NCBI RefSeq assembly: GCF_021272185.1
Contig: NZ_JAJSEC010000013.1
Location: 1 to 64,000, forward strand
DNA: 64,000 nucleotides
Source: Roseivivax sp. GX 12232
GTDB lineage: Bacteria > Pseudomonadota > Alphaproteobacteria > Rhodobacterales > Rhodobacteraceae
Reading direction: 5' to 3'
In this document: positions 9,650-22,284 of the stretch, one piece after another
Layout of the letters: each line of letters starts with the position of its first letter
Numbering within the stretch: position 1 is the first letter of the stretch
Translations under genes and position numbers: made by a program
The notes under the pieces: model-generated
Told to the model about the DNA's origin: nothing
The model's input: only the letters and a program-made list of their open reading frames with translations
Databases searched by the model: none

Positions 9650-11677
9650 CTACTCCCCCTGCGCCGCGAGCACCGCCGAGACCGGCACCAGCGCGAGATC
9701 GTTGGTGCGGTCCTGCAGCCCCCAAAGGAGCAGCGCCGAGACGGTGTCCGCCGTCAGCCGGCCAAGCGCGATGACCGCGCCGTCCTGCCGCGCGCGCAGC
9801 GCCACGCGGTCGAGCATCCGGCGCTGCATCGTCGGGTCCTGCCCGTCGCCGTCGAAGTCGCGGAAGACCGCGCCCGCGGGCACCCCTCCGCGCCGCGCGA
9901 GGTCGGTCGCGGTGTTCAGCCCCTGCCCCTGCATGACCAGCGCATGGCCCGAGGCGGCGAGGTAATCGGCCACCTGTTCGGAGACATCGCGCGAGCCCTG
10001 AAGGCCACCCTCGGGAGCCTCGAGCACGCCCACCACCTCGGGCAGCGCGCCAAGCGCGGCCTCCAGCGTGACCTCGACGTCCCGGGCCGCGGCGCCCTCG
10101 GGCAGCGCGGTCAGCGCCAGCACCTCGAAGCCGCGTTCGCGGTAGCCCCGCATGCGCGCCGCCGCGTCGGGCGCGGTCGGGTCGACGGCGAAGGAGAGCG
10201 GAAAGGGAAAGGCCTCGAGCGCCGCGGGCCCGAGCGGCCCCGTGCCCGGGTCCATCAGGATCACCGCAAGGCGCGGCTGGCCGGCCTCGGCCTCATGCGC
10301 GACGGCGTAGCGCTGGTAAGGCGGCGCGTCGGGGTCGAGGCCCTTGGCGCCCTCCGCCGCGCTGGCCGGGGTCTCTTCCGGCGCGGGCGTACTGTCCTCG
10401 GGCGTCTCGCCGATGCGCGGCAGGCGGGTGCTGCGCGCGGCATCCGCGCGCTCGGTCGGAGATGTCGCGGGCCGGCCCACCTGCGGGCGGCCGGCCTCGC
10501 TGTCGGGCGGGCTGAGCACCGCCACCTCGTCCTGCGCCTGCGGCGCGGGCGCGGGGCGTTCGGGCGGGGTGGTCTCCGCGCTCGGTGCCTCAGGGGCGTC
10601 CTCCGGGGCCGCTGCCATGGCGTCGGGGGGCCGGGTGGTCTGAGTGCTGCTCTCTTGGGTGGCGCTCTCTTGGGTGGCGCTCACCCCTGTCTCGGAGGCG
10701 TCTTCGTTGGTCGCCGGGTCGGCGGGTTGGCCACTATCGGCGGCGCTGTCTTCGGCGGCGCTGCCAGCAGAGGCGGTCTCGCCCGCGTCACCACCCTTGG
10801 CGCTATCAGCCGTCGGACCCGAAGAGCTCCCCTCGACATCATCCGAAGCAGCCTCTGATCCGTCGCCCGCCTCAACCATCGCCCCTTCCGGCGCCTCCGG
10901 CACGACATCCGCCCCTTCCGGCGCGGCCAGCGCCATGCCGTCGCCCTCGGGCGCGGCCTCGTCGGCCCGGGTCGGATCCGCCAGCGCGACCTCCATGTCC
11001 GGCGCGGAGCCTGCCTCGGGCGCCGCGCCACGGGCGGGTGCCTCGGCGCTCTGCGTCTCGGGCGCCGGACCGCTGTCGGGGCTCTGCGTGGGCAGGCTCT
11101 CGGGCCCCGGCGCGGCGCGGGGGGCGTCGCCCGTGACGGGCTGGTCGGGGGCCGCGCCCTCCGAGGGCGCCGCGGCAAAACCGGCCTCGCCGTCGGAGAC
11201 CTCGGGCCGCGGCGGCTCCGCCGGGGCCTCGGCCGCCTCTGGCGCGCGCTCACTTGCCGGCGCCTCAAGGCCCGCGCTACCCGGCGCGGCGCTCACCGGC
11301 GCATCCGCGCCCGGCGCGACCGGACCCGCCGCACCCGGCTCCGGCGCCTCGGAGAGGCCCTCCGCCGGCGCGGTCACCTCGGGGGCCGCCGCCGAACGCC
11401 TGTCCGCCCCGTCGGCCAGCGGCGCATCGGGCGCGGGCGCCACCAGCCCGCCGGACGAACGGCCCGGCGCGGGCGCCGCATCGGCCCCGGGCGCCTCGGC
11501 CCCGGCCTGTCCCGGCTCGGGCGCGGCCCCGGCCTCGCGATCCTCGCCCGCAACCTGCGGCTCGGGCATCAGCCCCGCCGGCGGCTCGGGATAGCTCTGG
11601 GTCAGCGACAGAACCGCCGCGCCCCCCGCCGCGATCACAACGCCCGTCATCGTGCCTGCCAGAAATCCGCGCGCCAT
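9650..11677 (-). CDS. yibQ: Divergent polysaccharide deacetylase (YibQ) with a very long low-complexity linker
   Basis: A 675-aa protein with an N-terminal membrane anchor ([21 protein letters not shown]), then roughly 400 residues of Ala/Pro/Glu/Ser-rich low-complexity sequence. The C-terminus, from about residue 440 ([16 protein letters not shown]), is the divergent polysaccharide deacetylase domain PF04748. Such domains are exported and act on the envelope; the substrate is unknown. The linker includes a perfect tandem 15-bp duplication (10651-10680), giving two ATQES units. It is divergent from trpG. I recall that in Rhodobacter sphaeroides yibQ lies between trpE and trpGDC, so the neighbourhood is partly conserved, but trpE is absent here. 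Confidence 0.82.
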   Translation of the reverse strand: MARGFLAGTMTGVVIAAGGAAVLSLTQSYPEPPAGLMPEPQVAGEDREAGAAPEPGQAGAEAPGADAAPAPGRSSGGLVAPAPDAPLADGADRRSAAAPEVTAPAEGLSEAPEPGAAGPVAPGADAPVSAAPGSAGLEAPASERAPEAAEAPAEPPRPEVSDGEAGFAAAPSEGAAPDQPVTGDAPRAAPGPESLPTQSPDSGPAPETQSAEAPARGAAPEAGSAPDMEVALADPTRADEAAPEGDGMALAAPEGADVVPEAPEGAMVEAGDGSEAASDDVEGSSSGPTADSAKGGDAGETASAGSAAEDSAADSGQPADPATNEDASETGVSATQESATQESSTQTTRPPDAMAAAPEDAPEAPSAETTPPERPAPAPQAQDEVAVLSPPDSEAGRPQVGRPATSPTERADAARSTRLPRIGETPEDSTPAPEETPASAAEGAKGLDPDAPPYQRYAVAHEAEAGQPRLAVILMDPGTGPLGPAALEAFPFPLSFAVDPTAPDAAARMRGYRERGFEVLALTALPEGAAARDVEVTLEAALGALPEVVGVLEAPEGGLQGSRDVSEQVADYLAASGHALVMQGQGLNTATDLARRGGVPAGAVFRDFDGDGQDPTMQRRMLDRVALRARQDGAVIALGRLTADTVSALLLWGLQDRTNDLALVPVSAVLAAQGE

Positions 11678-11871
11678 CGCCCGTCCTTACCCTTGCGCCC
11701 CGGTCCCGGGGCCTGCCTGAAGTCTCGCGGCCTTCTCCCGGCGAGGCGCGCGGGCCGCGGCGCCGCCCTGCGCCCTTGACCTCCTCGGGCCGCTCGGACC
11801 ATCTATACCGGAATTCGCCCCGCCCGGACCAGCCCCCGCGGCCCCACAAACCGTCGGAAACAGGCCAGAAC

Positions 11872-12453
11872 ATGCTGCTGCTCATCGATAATTACGACAG
11901 CTTCACCTATAACCTCGTGCACTACCTGGGCGAGCTCGGCACCGAGGTGACCGTGCGCCGCAACGACGCGCTCGACGTGCAGGAGGCCATGGCGATGAAG
12001 CCCGCGGGCATCCTGCTCTCGCCCGGGCCCTGCGACCCGGACCAGGCGGGCATCTGCCTCGCGCTGACCGAGGCCGCCGCCGAGACCGGCACGCCGCTCC
12101 TGGGCGTCTGCCTCGGCCATCAGACCATCGGCCAGGCCTTCGGCGGCCGGGTCCAGCGCCACAGCGACATCGTGCACGGCAAGATGGGCCAGATCCGCCA
12201 CGAGGGCGGCGGCGTCTTCGCCGGGCTGCCCTCGCCCTTCGCCGCGACGCGCTACCACAGCCTCGTCGTCGCCCGCGAGGGCCTGCCCGACTGCCTCGAG
12301 GTGACCGCCGCGCTCGAGGACCGGACGATCATGGGGCTCTCGCACAAAAGCCTGCCGATCCACGGGGTGCAGTTCCACCCTGAAAGCATCGCCTCGGAAC
12401 ACGGGCACAAGCTTTTGAAAAACTTCACCAACCTGCTTCCGGTGCCGGCATGA
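11872..12453 (+). CDS. trpG: Anthranilate synthase component II (glutaminase)
   Basis: A 193-aa glutamine amidotransferase giving ammonia to TrpE for anthranilate synthesis; members may also serve PabB. Opening [18 protein letters not shown], oxyanion strand [13 protein letters not shown], nucleophile Cys in GVCLGHQ, and His-Glu in [11 protein letters not shown]. First gene of trpG-trpD-ung-trpC-moaC-moeA; its stop overlaps the trpD start (ATGA). No trpE lies in the window. A search of the 194-base leader for a Trp-codon leader peptide found nothing convincing. Confidence 0.96.
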   Translation: MLLLIDNYDSFTYNLVHYLGELGTEVTVRRNDALDVQEAMAMKPAGILLSPGPCDPDQAGICLALTEAAAETGTPLLGVCLGHQTIGQAFGGRVQRHSDIVHGKMGQIRHEGGGVFAGLPSPFAATRYHSLVVAREGLPDCLEVTAALEDRTIMGLSHKSLPIHGVQFHPESIASEHGHKLLKNFTNLLPVPA

Positions 12454-13463
12454 GCGAGAGCCTGAAACCGCTGATCTCGGCCGCCGCCGAACGCCCGCTG
12501 ACCCCTGAGGAGGCCACCCGCGCCTTCACGCTTCTCTTCGAGGGCGAAGCCACGCCGAGCCAGATCGGCGGCTTCCTCATGGCACTGCGCACCCGCGGCG
12601 AAAGCGTCGCGGAATATGCCGCCGCGGCCTCGGTCATGCGCGCCAAGTGCCACAAGGTCGCCGCCCCCACGGGCGCCATGGATATCGTCGGCACGGGCGG
12701 CGACGGCAAGGGCACGCTGAACATCTCGACCGCGACGGCCTTCGTGGTGGCGGGCGCCGGGGTGACGGTGGCGAAACACGGCAACCGCAACCTCTCGTCG
12801 AAGTCCGGCTCGGCCGATGCGCTGACCCAGATGGGCGTCAAGGTGATGATCGAGGCGGGCCGGGTCGAGGCGATCCTGCGCGAGGCGGGCATCTGCTTCA
12901 TGATGGCGCCGATGCACCATCCGGCCATGGCCCATGTCGGCCCGACGCGCCAGGAGCTCGGGACAAGAACGATCTTCAACATATTGGGGCCGCTCACGAA
13001 TCCGGCCTCTGTGACGCGGCAGCTTACCGGCGCCTTCTCGCGTGCGATGATCCGGCCCATGGCCGAGACGCTGCAGGCCCTGGGCTCCGAACGGGCCTGG
13101 CTGGTGCATGGCGGCGACGGCACCGACGAGCTGTCGATCGCGGGTGTGAGCCATGTCGCGGCGCTCGAAGACGGCGCGATCCGCGAGTTCGAGCTGCACC
13201 CCGAGGACGCGGGCCTGCCCGAGCATCCCTTCGAGGCGATCCTCGGCGGCACGCCCGAGGAGAACGGCCGCGCCTTCCGCGCGGTCCTGGGTGGCGCGCC
13301 CGGCGCCTACCGCGACGCGGTGTTGCTGAATGCTGCCGCAGCGCTGGTGGTCGCGGGCCGCGCGGGTGAACTGAAGGAAGGCGCGGCGCTCGGCGCCGAA
13401 AGCCTCGACAGCGGCGCGGCCATGGCCCGGATCGAGGCGCTGGCGCGGCTGTCCCAGGCGTGA
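12450..13463 (+). CDS. trpD: Anthranilate phosphoribosyltransferase
   Basis: A 337-aa enzyme joining anthranilate and PRPP. It has the class IV phosphoribosyltransferase signatures [34 protein letters not shown] (glycine-rich PRPP loop and anthranilate site) and [14 protein letters not shown]. It is coupled by 4-base overlaps to trpG before it and to ung after it (GTGA), so all three are likely translated from one message. Confidence 0.97.
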   Translation: MSESLKPLISAAAERPLTPEEATRAFTLLFEGEATPSQIGGFLMALRTRGESVAEYAAAASVMRAKCHKVAAPTGAMDIVGTGGDGKGTLNISTATAFVVAGAGVTVAKHGNRNLSSKSGSADALTQMGVKVMIEAGRVEAILREAGICFMMAPMHHPAMAHVGPTRQELGTRTIFNILGPLTNPASVTRQLTGAFSRAMIRPMAETLQALGSERAWLVHGGDGTDELSIAGVSHVAALEDGAIREFELHPEDAGLPEHPFEAILGGTPEENGRAFRAVLGGAPGAYRDAVLLNAAAALVVAGRAGELKEGAALGAESLDSGAAMARIEALARLSQA

Positions 13464-14104
13464 CGCCGCCCAACCCGCCCGCCGCTTGGGCGCATCTGCC
13501 CTTTTTCGCGACCCATTGGCCGCGCATCGCCGCGCGGCTGGCCGCCGAACAGCGCTTGATCCTGCCGCCCGCGCCGCAGGTCTTCGCCGCGCTCGAAGCG
13601 GCGGATCCGGCGGATGTGCGGGTGGTGATCCTGGGCCAGGACCCCTATCCGACGCCCGGGCACGCCAATGGTTTCGCCTTCTCCACCGCCCCGGAGACGC
13701 GCCCCCTGCCCCGCAGCTTGTCGAACATATACAAGGAGTTGCAGGCCGACCTTGAGGTGACGCGCAGCGAGGGAGACCTCTCCGACTGGGCCGCGCAGGG
13801 GGTGCTTCTGCTGAACACCGCGCTGACTGTTCCGGCCGGCGAGGCCGGCGGCCATGCCCGGCTTGGCTGGCAGCGGCTCACCGAAGAGGTGCTGGACGCG
13901 CTCTCGGACCGGCCGCGCGCCTTCCTTTTGTGGGGCGCCAAGGCGCAGGCCTTTCGCCCCTTCATTCGCGGCGCCGACCACCTTATCCTGAGCGCGCCGC
14001 ATCCGTCGCCCCTGTCGGCGAGCCGGGGGTTTTTCGGCTCCCGGCCCTTTTCGCGGATCAACGCTTGGCTTAGGTCACAGGCTGATTGCGACATCAACTG
14101 GTGA
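13460..14104 (+). CDS. ung: Uracil-DNA glycosylase, family 1-like, inside the trp operon
   Basis: A 214-aa uracil-DNA glycosylase that removes uracil from DNA for base-excision repair. It starts with GTG at 13460, overlapping the trpD stop by 4 bases. Catalytic water-activating Asp is in GQDPYP, followed by GHANGFAFS; the DNA-intercalation loop His is in [15 protein letters not shown]. coli Ung has GQDPYHG, whereas here the residue after PY is Pro ([10 protein letters not shown]); I cannot say whether that alters activity. The placement between trpD and trpC is unexpected, since it has no role in tryptophan synthesis. No LexA box is visible at the operon front. Confidence 0.93.
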   Translation: MTPPNPPAAWAHLPFFATHWPRIAARLAAEQRLILPPAPQVFAALEAADPADVRVVILGQDPYPTPGHANGFAFSTAPETRPLPRSLSNIYKELQADLEVTRSEGDLSDWAAQGVLLLNTALTVPAGEAGGHARLGWQRLTEEVLDALSDRPRAFLLWGAKAQAFRPFIRGADHLILSAPHPSPLSASRGFFGSRPFSRINAWLRSQADCDINW

Positions 14105-14108
14105 GGAC

Positions 14109-14909
14109 ATGACAGAGACCATTCTTGACAAGATCAAAGCCTACAAGCTCCAGGAAATCGCCGCGGACAAGGCCACCATGCCGATCGACCTGATCGAGGA
14201 GGCCGCGAAGAACGCATCCGACCTGCGCCCCTTCGCCGACAGCCTGAAGCGCGCGCAATCCTCGGGCTACGGGCTGATCGCCGAGGTCAAGAAGGCGTCT
14301 CCCTCCAAGGGCATCATCCGCGAGGATTTCGACCCCGCGGGCCTCGCCCAGGCCTATGAGCGCGGCGGCGCGACCTGCCTGTCGATCCTGACCGACATGC
14401 CCAGCTTCAAGGGCGCGAAGCCCTACCTCAGCCAGGCGCGCAACGCCACGCGGCTGCCGGCGATCCGCAAGGATTTCATCTACGATCCCTACCAGGTGAT
14501 CGAGGCCCGGTCGCTGCATGCCGATTGCATCCTGCTGATCATGGCGACCCTCGAGGACGACCAGGCTGCCGAGCTGGAAGCCGTGGCCCATGACTGGGGC
14601 ATGGATGTGCTGGTCGAGGTCCACAACGAGGCCGAGCTCGAGCGCGCGCTGAAGCTGAAGTCGCGGCTGATCGGGGTGAACAACCGCGACCTGCACAGCT
14701 TCGAGACCTCGCTCGAGACCACCAAGCGGCTCGCGGCGCTGATGCCCGACGATGCGCTGGTCGTCTCGGAATCGGGCCTCGCGGCGCCCTCCGACCTGGC
14801 GGAGATCGCCGAGGCCGGCGTGCGCAGCTTCCTCATCGGCGAGAGCCTGATGCGCGAGGACAACGTCGAGGCCGCCACGGCCAAGATCCTCGCCGATCCG
14901 GTGGCCTGA
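14109..14909 (+). CDS. trpC: Indole-3-glycerol phosphate synthase
   Basis: A 266-aa TIM-barrel enzyme converting CdRP to indole-3-glycerol phosphate. Seen: [16 protein letters not shown] (catalytic Lys and phosphate site), [39 protein letters not shown] and [11 protein letters not shown]. It begins 4 bases after the ung stop behind GAGGA and ends 4 bases before moaC, continuing the operon. Confidence 0.97.
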   Translation: MTETILDKIKAYKLQEIAADKATMPIDLIEEAAKNASDLRPFADSLKRAQSSGYGLIAEVKKASPSKGIIREDFDPAGLAQAYERGGATCLSILTDMPSFKGAKPYLSQARNATRLPAIRKDFIYDPYQVIEARSLHADCILLIMATLEDDQAAELEAVAHDWGMDVLVEVHNEAELERALKLKSRLIGVNNRDLHSFETSLETTKRLAALMPDDALVVSESGLAAPSDLAEIAEAGVRSFLIGESLMREDNVEAATAKILADPVA

Positions 14910-14913
14910 GCGC

Positions 14914-15393
14914 ATGGCGGGCGGGCTCACCCATTTCGACGCCAAGGGCGACGCGCATATGGTCGATGTCTCCGACAAGGCGGTGACCGCGCGGGTCGCC
15001 GTGGCGCGGGGCTGGGTCCGGATGTTGCCCGAGACCCTGGAGATGACCCGCGAGGGCCGCGCCAAGAAGGGCGACGTGATCGGCGTGGCCCGGCTCGCGG
15101 GGATCATGGGCGCCAAGAAGACGCCCGAGCTGATCCCGCTCTGCCATCCATTGCCCGTCACCAAGGTCTCGGTCGAGGTGACCCCCGATGCCGAGCTGCC
15201 CGGGCTGCGGATCGAGGCCACGGTCAAGACCACGGGCCAAACCGGCGTCGAGATGGAGGCGCTGACCGCCGTCTCGACCACGGCGCTGACCGTCTACGAC
15301 ATGCTCAAGGCCGTGGATAAGGGCATGCAGATCGGCGGCATCGAGGTGGCGCTCAAGGACGGCGGCAAGTCCGGCCGCTACGAGGCGCCGTGA
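14914..15393 (+). CDS. moaC: Cyclic pyranopterin monophosphate synthase
   Basis: A 159-aa MoaC subunit, which with MoaA makes cPMP, the first intermediate of molybdenum cofactor. Motifs are the opening [46 protein letters not shown] and [27 protein letters not shown]. It overlaps the GTG start of moeA by 4 bases. The trpC-moaC-moeA order is common in Rhodobacterales. Confidence 0.97.
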   Translation: MAGGLTHFDAKGDAHMVDVSDKAVTARVAVARGWVRMLPETLEMTREGRAKKGDVIGVARLAGIMGAKKTPELIPLCHPLPVTKVSVEVTPDAELPGLRIEATVKTTGQTGVEMEALTAVSTTALTVYDMLKAVDKGMQIGGIEVALKDGGKSGRYEAP

Positions 15394-16556
15394 TCTCGGT
15401 CGAGGCGGCGCTCGAGGCGCTCTTTGCCCTGACGCCCGAGCTCGAGGCCGAGCGCGTGCCGCTGCGGCAGGCCTCAGGGCGGGTGCTGCGCGCGCCGGTC
15501 ACCGCCCTCCGCGACCAGCCGCCCTTTGCCGCCGCCGCCATGGATGGCTATGCGGTCACCGAGGCCGCGCCGGGCGCCCGGCTGCGGGTTCTCGGCGAAA
15601 GCGCCGCCGGCCATCGCTTCGAAGGCCCCGTGGGCCCGGGTCAGGCGGTGCGGATCTTCACCGGCGCGCCGCTGCCCGAAGGCGCGATGCGGGTGGTGAT
15701 CCAAGAGGATGTGACCCGCGAGGGCGATCAGATCACCCTGGGCGACAACCTCGATGCCGGGACGCATATCCGCGCCGCCGGTGTGGATTTCCGCGCGGGC
15801 GATCAGGTCGCGGCGCCGCGGCGCCTCGGGCCGAATGACATCGCGCTTCTGGCGGCGATGAATGCGGCCGAGCTGAGCGTCGCGCGCCGCCCGCGCGTCG
15901 CGCTGATCGCCACCGGCGACGAGCTGGTCAGCCCCGGAGAGACGCCAGGCCCGGACCAGATCGTCGCCTCCAACACCTATGGGCTGGCCGCGCTGTTCGA
16001 GAGGCTGGGCGCCGAGGTGCGGCTTCTGCCCATCGCGCGCGACAGTCGCGCGGCCCTGGGCGCGGTCCTGGGGCTGGTGGCCGACGCGGACCTGGTGATC
16101 ACCGTGGGCGGCGCCTCGGTTGGCGATCACGACCTGGTGGGCGAGGTCGCCGAGACCCTTGGGCTCGAGCGCGCCTTCTACAAGGTCGCCATGCGACCGG
16201 GCAAACCGCTCATGGCCGGGCGGTTGGGCGCGGCGATGATGATCGGCCTGCCGGGCAACCCGGTCTCGGCCATGGTCTGCGGGCATGTCTTCGTGGCGCC
16301 CGTGTTGCGCGCCATGCAGGGGCTCGGCGCCGCGCCCGCGCCGCGGCAGCAAGGACGGCTGGCCCAGGACCTGCCCGCCAACGGGCCGCGCGCGCATTAC
16401 ATGCGGGCGGCGCGCGGGGCCGAAGGGCTGCGCGTCTTCGAGCGCCAGGATTCGAGCCTCCTGTCGGTTCTGGGAGAGGCCGATGCGCTGGTGGTCCGCC
16501 CGCCGGAAGACCCCGCGCGCCGCGCGGGCGAGACGGTGGAGTATATCGCGATCTAA
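15390..16556 (+). CDS. moeA: Molybdopterin molybdenumtransferase
   Basis: A 388-aa MoeA, inserting molybdate into adenylated molybdopterin. It starts with GTG overlapping moaC. It contains [56 protein letters not shown] and [11 protein letters not shown]. In many roseobacters I recall lexA following moeA; here the next 143 bases hold no gene and then the end of the opposing cckA gene appears. Confidence 0.96.
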   Translation: MISVEAALEALFALTPELEAERVPLRQASGRVLRAPVTALRDQPPFAAAAMDGYAVTEAAPGARLRVLGESAAGHRFEGPVGPGQAVRIFTGAPLPEGAMRVVIQEDVTREGDQITLGDNLDAGTHIRAAGVDFRAGDQVAAPRRLGPNDIALLAAMNAAELSVARRPRVALIATGDELVSPGETPGPDQIVASNTYGLAALFERLGAEVRLLPIARDSRAALGAVLGLVADADLVITVGGASVGDHDLVGEVAETLGLERAFYKVAMRPGKPLMAGRLGAAMMIGLPGNPVSAMVCGHVFVAPVLRAMQGLGAAPAPRQQGRLAQDLPANGPRAHYMRAARGAEGLRVFERQDSSLLSVLGEADALVVRPPEDPARRAGETVEYIAI

Positions 16557-16699
16557 GGGGCGCGGCGGGGCGTGCCGGCGCAGAAGCGCGCGGGCAGCTC
16601 GCCTTGGAAAGCGGCGAAACGGTTTTGCCATTCCAAACGCGCGGCGCAGCGCAGTTGCGATTTTTCCGAAAAATTGTCCTGCATTTTTCGCAGAAATAA

Positions 16700-19111
16700 T
16701 CATGAGGCCGGGGCCTCCCGGGCTTTGGGTTGGGCGCTGCCTCCCTCTGGCGCGTCGGAGCTTCCATGTGCCCCGAACTCACTTGATGGCTCCGCAGCCG
16801 CCCCACCCTCTGCTGCCGGATCCGCCGGCGGTTTCGGCTTCCGGCGCGGCAGGTAGGTGTCGATATCAATGCCCAGCGTCTCGTCGACCAGGTCCGTCAA
16901 CTCGTTGAGTGAAAAGGGTTTCGGCAGGAAGGCGGCGTCGGCCAGCTCGGGGCCGGAGCGGTCGAGCGCCTCTTCGGCATAGCCCGACATGAAAATCACC
17001 GGCGTGCCGGGGTGTTTGGCGCGCGCCTCGGTGATCCAGCTGGGCCCGTCGCGGCCGGGCATGATCACGTCGGAGATGAAGAGATCCACCGCCATGCCGC
17101 TGCCCGAAAGCAGCTCCAGCGCGGCCTCGGCGCTGGGGGCCTCCCTTACCTTGTAGCCGCGCAAGGTAAGCGCGCGGCTGGCGAAGGCGCGGACCGGGGC
17201 CTCGTCCTCGACCAGCAGGATGTTGCCCCGGGCGCGGCCGCGGAGCCGGCCGCGCGGGACCTCGCGCGGAGCGGGATCGGGCTGTGGCAGCGGCCCGTCG
17301 TGGGCCGGCACATAGATCGAGAAGGTGGTGCCTGCGCCCGGCGCGCTTTCGACGAAGATGAAGCCGCCGGTCTGTTTCACGATGCCATAGGCGGTCGACA
17401 GGCCGAGGCCCGTGCCTTCGCCCTGCCGCTTGGTGGTGAAGAAAGGCTCGAAGACCTTGCCGAGCTGGTCCTGCGGGATGCCCTGCCCGCCGTCGATCAC
17501 CCGGATCCGCACGTAGGAGCCCGCGGGCAGGCGCGCGCGGTCGCGGCGCAGCGGTTCCTCGAGGGTGACATGTTCGGTCTCGATGCGGATCTCGCCGCCC
17601 TCGGGCATGGCGTCGCGGGCGTTGACCACGAGGTTCATCACGACCTGCTCAAGCTGCCTGCGGTCGCCGCGCACCGGCGGCAGACGCGGGTCATGCGTCA
17701 GGATCAGCCGCGTGCGTTCGCCGACCAGCCGGTTCAAGAGATGGGTCAGGTCCGAGAGCGTCTCGCGCATGTCGAAGATGCTGGGGCGCAGGGTCTGCTT
17801 GCGCGAAAAGGCCAGGAGCTGGCCGACCAAGCTGGCGGCGCGGTTGGCGTTCTGGCTGATCTGCACGAGGTCCGCGTAATTCGGATCGGCGGCGTCGTGG
17901 CGCAGCAGCATGAGGTCGCAATGGCCGGTGATGGCGGTCAGCAAGTTGTTGAAATCATGGGCAACGCCGCCGGCGAGCTGGCCGATGGCCTGCATTTTCT
18001 GGCTTTGCACGAATTGCGCTTCGAGGGTCTTGAGCTCGGTCGCGTCGTTCAGAACGGCGATCAGAATGCGGCGCCCGGCCTCGGTCGTGGGGGTCAATGT
18101 GACCTGCACGAAGGCCTCGCGGTCGTCGCGGACGAGGCGCAGGAATTCCGAGCGGTTGAGACCGCGGCCCTCGGCCGCCTCGGAGAGCCAGTCGGCGATC
18201 GAACGGCCCAAGCCTTCCATGTAGCGCGGCAGGCGGGCGCCCTCTAGCTTCTCGGCCCCGAGGAGCTGGCGGGCGGTTTCCGTGGCAAAGAGGATCGTGC
18301 CGTCGCCTGCCACCTTCAGGACCGCCACGGGCAGTTCCGAGAGGCTCTGGTCCGCGCCCACCTTCGGCAGTTCGGCGGGGATCACCGCCAGTTCGCGACA
18401 GCCCGGCCGGTCCTCGAGCGCGGCGACATGCGCCTCGCGCGGGCCCTGGGCGGTCTTCAGCCGGTAGATCCGGTCCTCGGCGATGGGGCCGTCGGCCACG
18501 AGTTGATCGGCCCGGCGCGGGCGCTGGCCGATCAGCCGCCGCCCGGCGGCGTTCATCGACAGGACCTTGCCATCCTGGCCCAGCGTGACCAGCGGGATCG
18601 CGGTTTCCGCGTCTGGTCCCAACCGCTCGATCCGCCAGAGCATCCATTTGCCGAGCGGTCTGAGCGACAGGAGATGCGCGGCGCCGGCCAGCCGGGTTTC
18701 GCGGGTGGCGTGGCCTTCGGCCCGGGCGCAGGCCAGGAGCATGTCGGGATCGACCGGCGGATCGGCCCCCGCCAGCCCGGTCCGCAGCGGTGTGTCGGCC
18801 CCGAGCGCCAGGGCGGCGCAGGCGGCGGGATTGGCGTAGACCAGCCGCCCCGTGCCATCGGTCACGCAGCCCGGCACCGGGTCGTCGCGGATCAGCGCAA
18901 CGAGGCCTCGCCGCGCCCCGGGCAGGAGCAGCCAGCGCAGGAGAAGCCCCAGCGCCAGCGCGCCGCCAAGCGCCGCAAGCGTCAGCCCCGGGTCGGGATC
19001 AAGCGCCGTCAGCCGGGCCAGCGCAAGCCCGGCCAGGATAAGAAGAACGCCCAGGATCGGCAGCCAAAGCTCCCTCCCGCGCCGCGCGCCCTGCCCCGTA
19101 TCGCCCGTCAT
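16700..19111 (-). CDS. cckA: Hybrid histidine kinase CckA
   Basis: CckA, about 803 aa from ATG 19111 ([14 protein letters not shown]). It heads the CckA-ChpT-CtrA phosphorelay, which in Rhodobacterales governs motility and gene transfer agent production. It has two membrane helices (about 15-60), two PAS-like regions, the H-box [15 protein letters not shown] box [15 protein letters not shown] box [18 protein letters not shown] and a C-terminal receiver with phospho-acceptor Asp in [12 protein letters not shown]. After the receiver there is a roughly 50-residue Pro/Ala/Ser/Glu-rich tail. A TTG-started longer frame (19144) would put the LexA box inside the coding region and is less likely. ChpT and CtrA are not in the window. 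Confidence 0.95.
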   Translation of the reverse strand: MTGDTGQGARRGRELWLPILGVLLILAGLALARLTALDPDPGLTLAALGGALALGLLLRWLLLPGARRGLVALIRDDPVPGCVTDGTGRLVYANPAACAALALGADTPLRTGLAGADPPVDPDMLLACARAEGHATRETRLAGAAHLLSLRPLGKWMLWRIERLGPDAETAIPLVTLGQDGKVLSMNAAGRRLIGQRPRRADQLVADGPIAEDRIYRLKTAQGPREAHVAALEDRPGCRELAVIPAELPKVGADQSLSELPVAVLKVAGDGTILFATETARQLLGAEKLEGARLPRYMEGLGRSIADWLSEAAEGRGLNRSEFLRLVRDDREAFVQVTLTPTTEAGRRILIAVLNDATELKTLEAQFVQSQKMQAIGQLAGGVAHDFNNLLTAITGHCDLMLLRHDAADPNYADLVQISQNANRAASLVGQLLAFSRKQTLRPSIFDMRETLSDLTHLLNRLVGERTRLILTHDPRLPPVRGDRRQLEQVVMNLVVNARDAMPEGGEIRIETEHVTLEEPLRRDRARLPAGSYVRIRVIDGGQGIPQDQLGKVFEPFFTTKRQGEGTGLGLSTAYGIVKQTGGFIFVESAPGAGTTFSIYVPAHDGPLPQPDPAPREVPRGRLRGRARGNILLVEDEAPVRAFASRALTLRGYKVREAPSAEAALELLSGSGMAVDLFISDVIMPGRDGPSWITEARAKHPGTPVIFMSGYAEEALDRSGPELADAAFLPKPFSLNELTDLVDETLGIDIDTYLPRRKPKPPADPAAEGGAAAEPSSEFGAHGSSDAPEGGSAQPKAREAPAS

Positions 19112-19118
19112 GCCGCAA

Positions 19119-19133
19119 GTTCCCGGACCGTTC
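19119..19133 (+). promoter_or_regulatory. LexA box upstream of cckA
   Basis: The sequence is GTTCCCGGACCGTTC, an exact GTTC-N7-GTTC match lying 7 bases upstream of the cckA ATG. In Rhodobacter capsulatus LexA is reported to repress cckA directly and so control gene transfer agent production. This agrees with that precedent and supports the start at 19111. Confidence 0.75.
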
Positions 19134-19185
19134 GCTCCGGTCAATCTTTAGGGCAAAGACCTTAACAAAGGCTGAAAGGCGGGGA

Positions 19186-20346
19186 TCAGGCCCCGGCGCG
19201 CTGCAGGACCGCGTGGTAGAAGCCGTCGCCCTCGGCGTCGGGCAGCGCAAGCGCCTCGCGCGACAGGAAAAACTCCGGGTGCTCCGCCAGGAAGGCCGCG
19301 ACCTGGGCCGCGTTCTCGCGCGTGAGCACCGAGCAGGTCGCATAGGCCAGCACCCCGCCCGGGCGCACCAGGGGTGCGACCTCGCGCAGGATCGCGGCCT
19401 GGGTCGCGCAGAGCCCGGCAAGCGCCTCGGGCGTCAGCTGCCACTTGGCCTCGGGCGCGCGCCGCCAAGTGCCGCTGCCGGAACAGGGCACATCGGTCAA
19501 AACCAGGTCGAAAGGCCCCTCGGGGCGGTCGGTCACGCGCAGATCGGCGCCGGCGCGGGCCGCCCGATCCGGCAGGTCGCGCATCCGGCGGGGATCGGCG
19601 TCATGGGCCCAGACCGGGCCGCCGCCGAGCCGGGCGGCCAGGGCCAGGCTCTTGCCGCCGCCGCCCGCGCAGTAGTCGAGGACGCGGTCGCCCGGGGAGA
19701 GCGGCAGATCCGCCATGGCGGCCTGGCTCGCGGCGTCCTGCAGCTCGACCAGGCCTTCGCGGAAGGCGCGCGAGCCGGCGACGCGGCGGGGGTTCTCGGT
19801 GACGCTCAGCGCGGTCTCGGCGCGGGGGTTGGGCGTGGTGGCGATGCCCTCTTCCGCCAGTGCCTCCGCCGCGACATCGCGGTTTGTTTTCAAAAGGTTG
19901 ACCCGCAGGATGATCGGCGCACGGGCACGCAGGGTCTGGGCGATCTCCCGGGCTTGATCAATCCCGTGATCGGTGCTGAGCGCCTCCAAGAGCCAGTCGG
20001 GCAGATCGCGCGCCTCGGCCTCGGGCACCTCGGGCGCCCGGGCTTCCGCGTCGCTCAGCGGCGCGGGCGCATGGCCTTCTCCGGTGAAGAGCTTCTCGGG
20101 CGCGAGGCCCTGTTGCCGCAGAAGCCCGATCATCCGGGCCCGGCCGGTGGTCCCGCCGCCCGCCGCCGCCGAGGAGCGCCACATCCGCAGCGCGTCGAAG
20201 ACGTGATCGCGCACCGCCGCGCGGTCCTTCGAGCCGGCGAAGCGCGCCCCCCGCGCCCAGCGGGTCAGCGCCTGCTCCGCCGCCATGCCCCCGGCCACGC
20301 GGTCGAGGATCTCGACCGCCGCCTGCACCCTTGCGCCTGGCGTCAT
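19186..20346 (-). CDS. RsmB/NOP-family RNA (cytosine-5) methyltransferase
   Basis: A 386-aa SAM-dependent RNA methyltransferase of the NOL1/NOP2/Sun group, probably acting on 16S rRNA C967 like RsmB. An N-terminal helical NusB-like region (1-130) is followed by a catalytic domain with the SAM site VLDYCAGGGGKSLALAA, the motif IV Cys in LTDVPCSGSGTWRR and the motif VI Cys in LAYATCSVLTREN. It lies 8 bases downstream of guaB on the same strand, so both probably share a transcript. Confidence 0.9.
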   Translation of the reverse strand: MTPGARVQAAVEILDRVAGGMAAEQALTRWARGARFAGSKDRAAVRDHVFDALRMWRSSAAAGGGTTGRARMIGLLRQQGLAPEKLFTGEGHAPAPLSDAEARAPEVPEAEARDLPDWLLEALSTDHGIDQAREIAQTLRARAPIILRVNLLKTNRDVAAEALAEEGIATTPNPRAETALSVTENPRRVAGSRAFREGLVELQDAASQAAMADLPLSPGDRVLDYCAGGGGKSLALAARLGGGPVWAHDADPRRMRDLPDRAARAGADLRVTDRPEGPFDLVLTDVPCSGSGTWRRAPEAKWQLTPEALAGLCATQAAILREVAPLVRPGGVLAYATCSVLTRENAAQVAAFLAEHPEFFLSREALALPDAEGDGFYHAVLQRAGA

Positions 20347-20354
20347 CTTGGGGC

Positions 20355-22088
<1,734 letters not shown>

Positions 22089-22284
22089 GAGGGCGCGCGC
22101 CGGACCGGGGGCCGGCGCTACTGACCTCCGAGCGAGGCGCTTTATCCCAACAAGGTCAGGGCTAGGGGATAGCTGAGCACGTCACCCTAAGGAGCGCCGG
22201 CCCATCGGGCCGGTCCGGCGCGCGCCCGGCACCTTCGGTGCTATTCGGGCGCAAGGGGGCGCGAGGGATGGAAATGATGGGCGT
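22089..22284 (+). repeat. Structured 196-bp extragenic repeat, copy A
   Basis: First of three copies. It begins GAGGGCGCGCGCCGGACC and ends ATGATGGGCGT. The ends of the first about 120 bp are inverted (left arm 22091-22119; right arm 22190-22229 with CCGGTCCGGCGCGCGCCC). The right arm folds as CCGGCCC-ATC-GGGCCGG, followed by a hairpin GCACC-TTC-GGTGC. The interior has CTGACCT paired with AGGTCAG around GAGCGAGGCGCTTTATCC. There is no reading frame; this is a MITE- or REP-like element or a structured RNA. Confidence 0.8.

Noticed and set aside
10644-11594. Ser/Ala-rich 316-codon plus-strand frame
   Set aside because: Complement of the low-complexity yibQ linker; no independent evidence of coding.
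11678-11871. trp leader peptide or attenuator
   Set aside because: No short frame with repeated Trp codons and no U-tailed terminator before trpG.
19140-19180. CtrA site TTAAC-N-TTAA upstream of cckA
   Set aside because: Only a single TTAAC half-site (near 19162) is present; the second half does not match.
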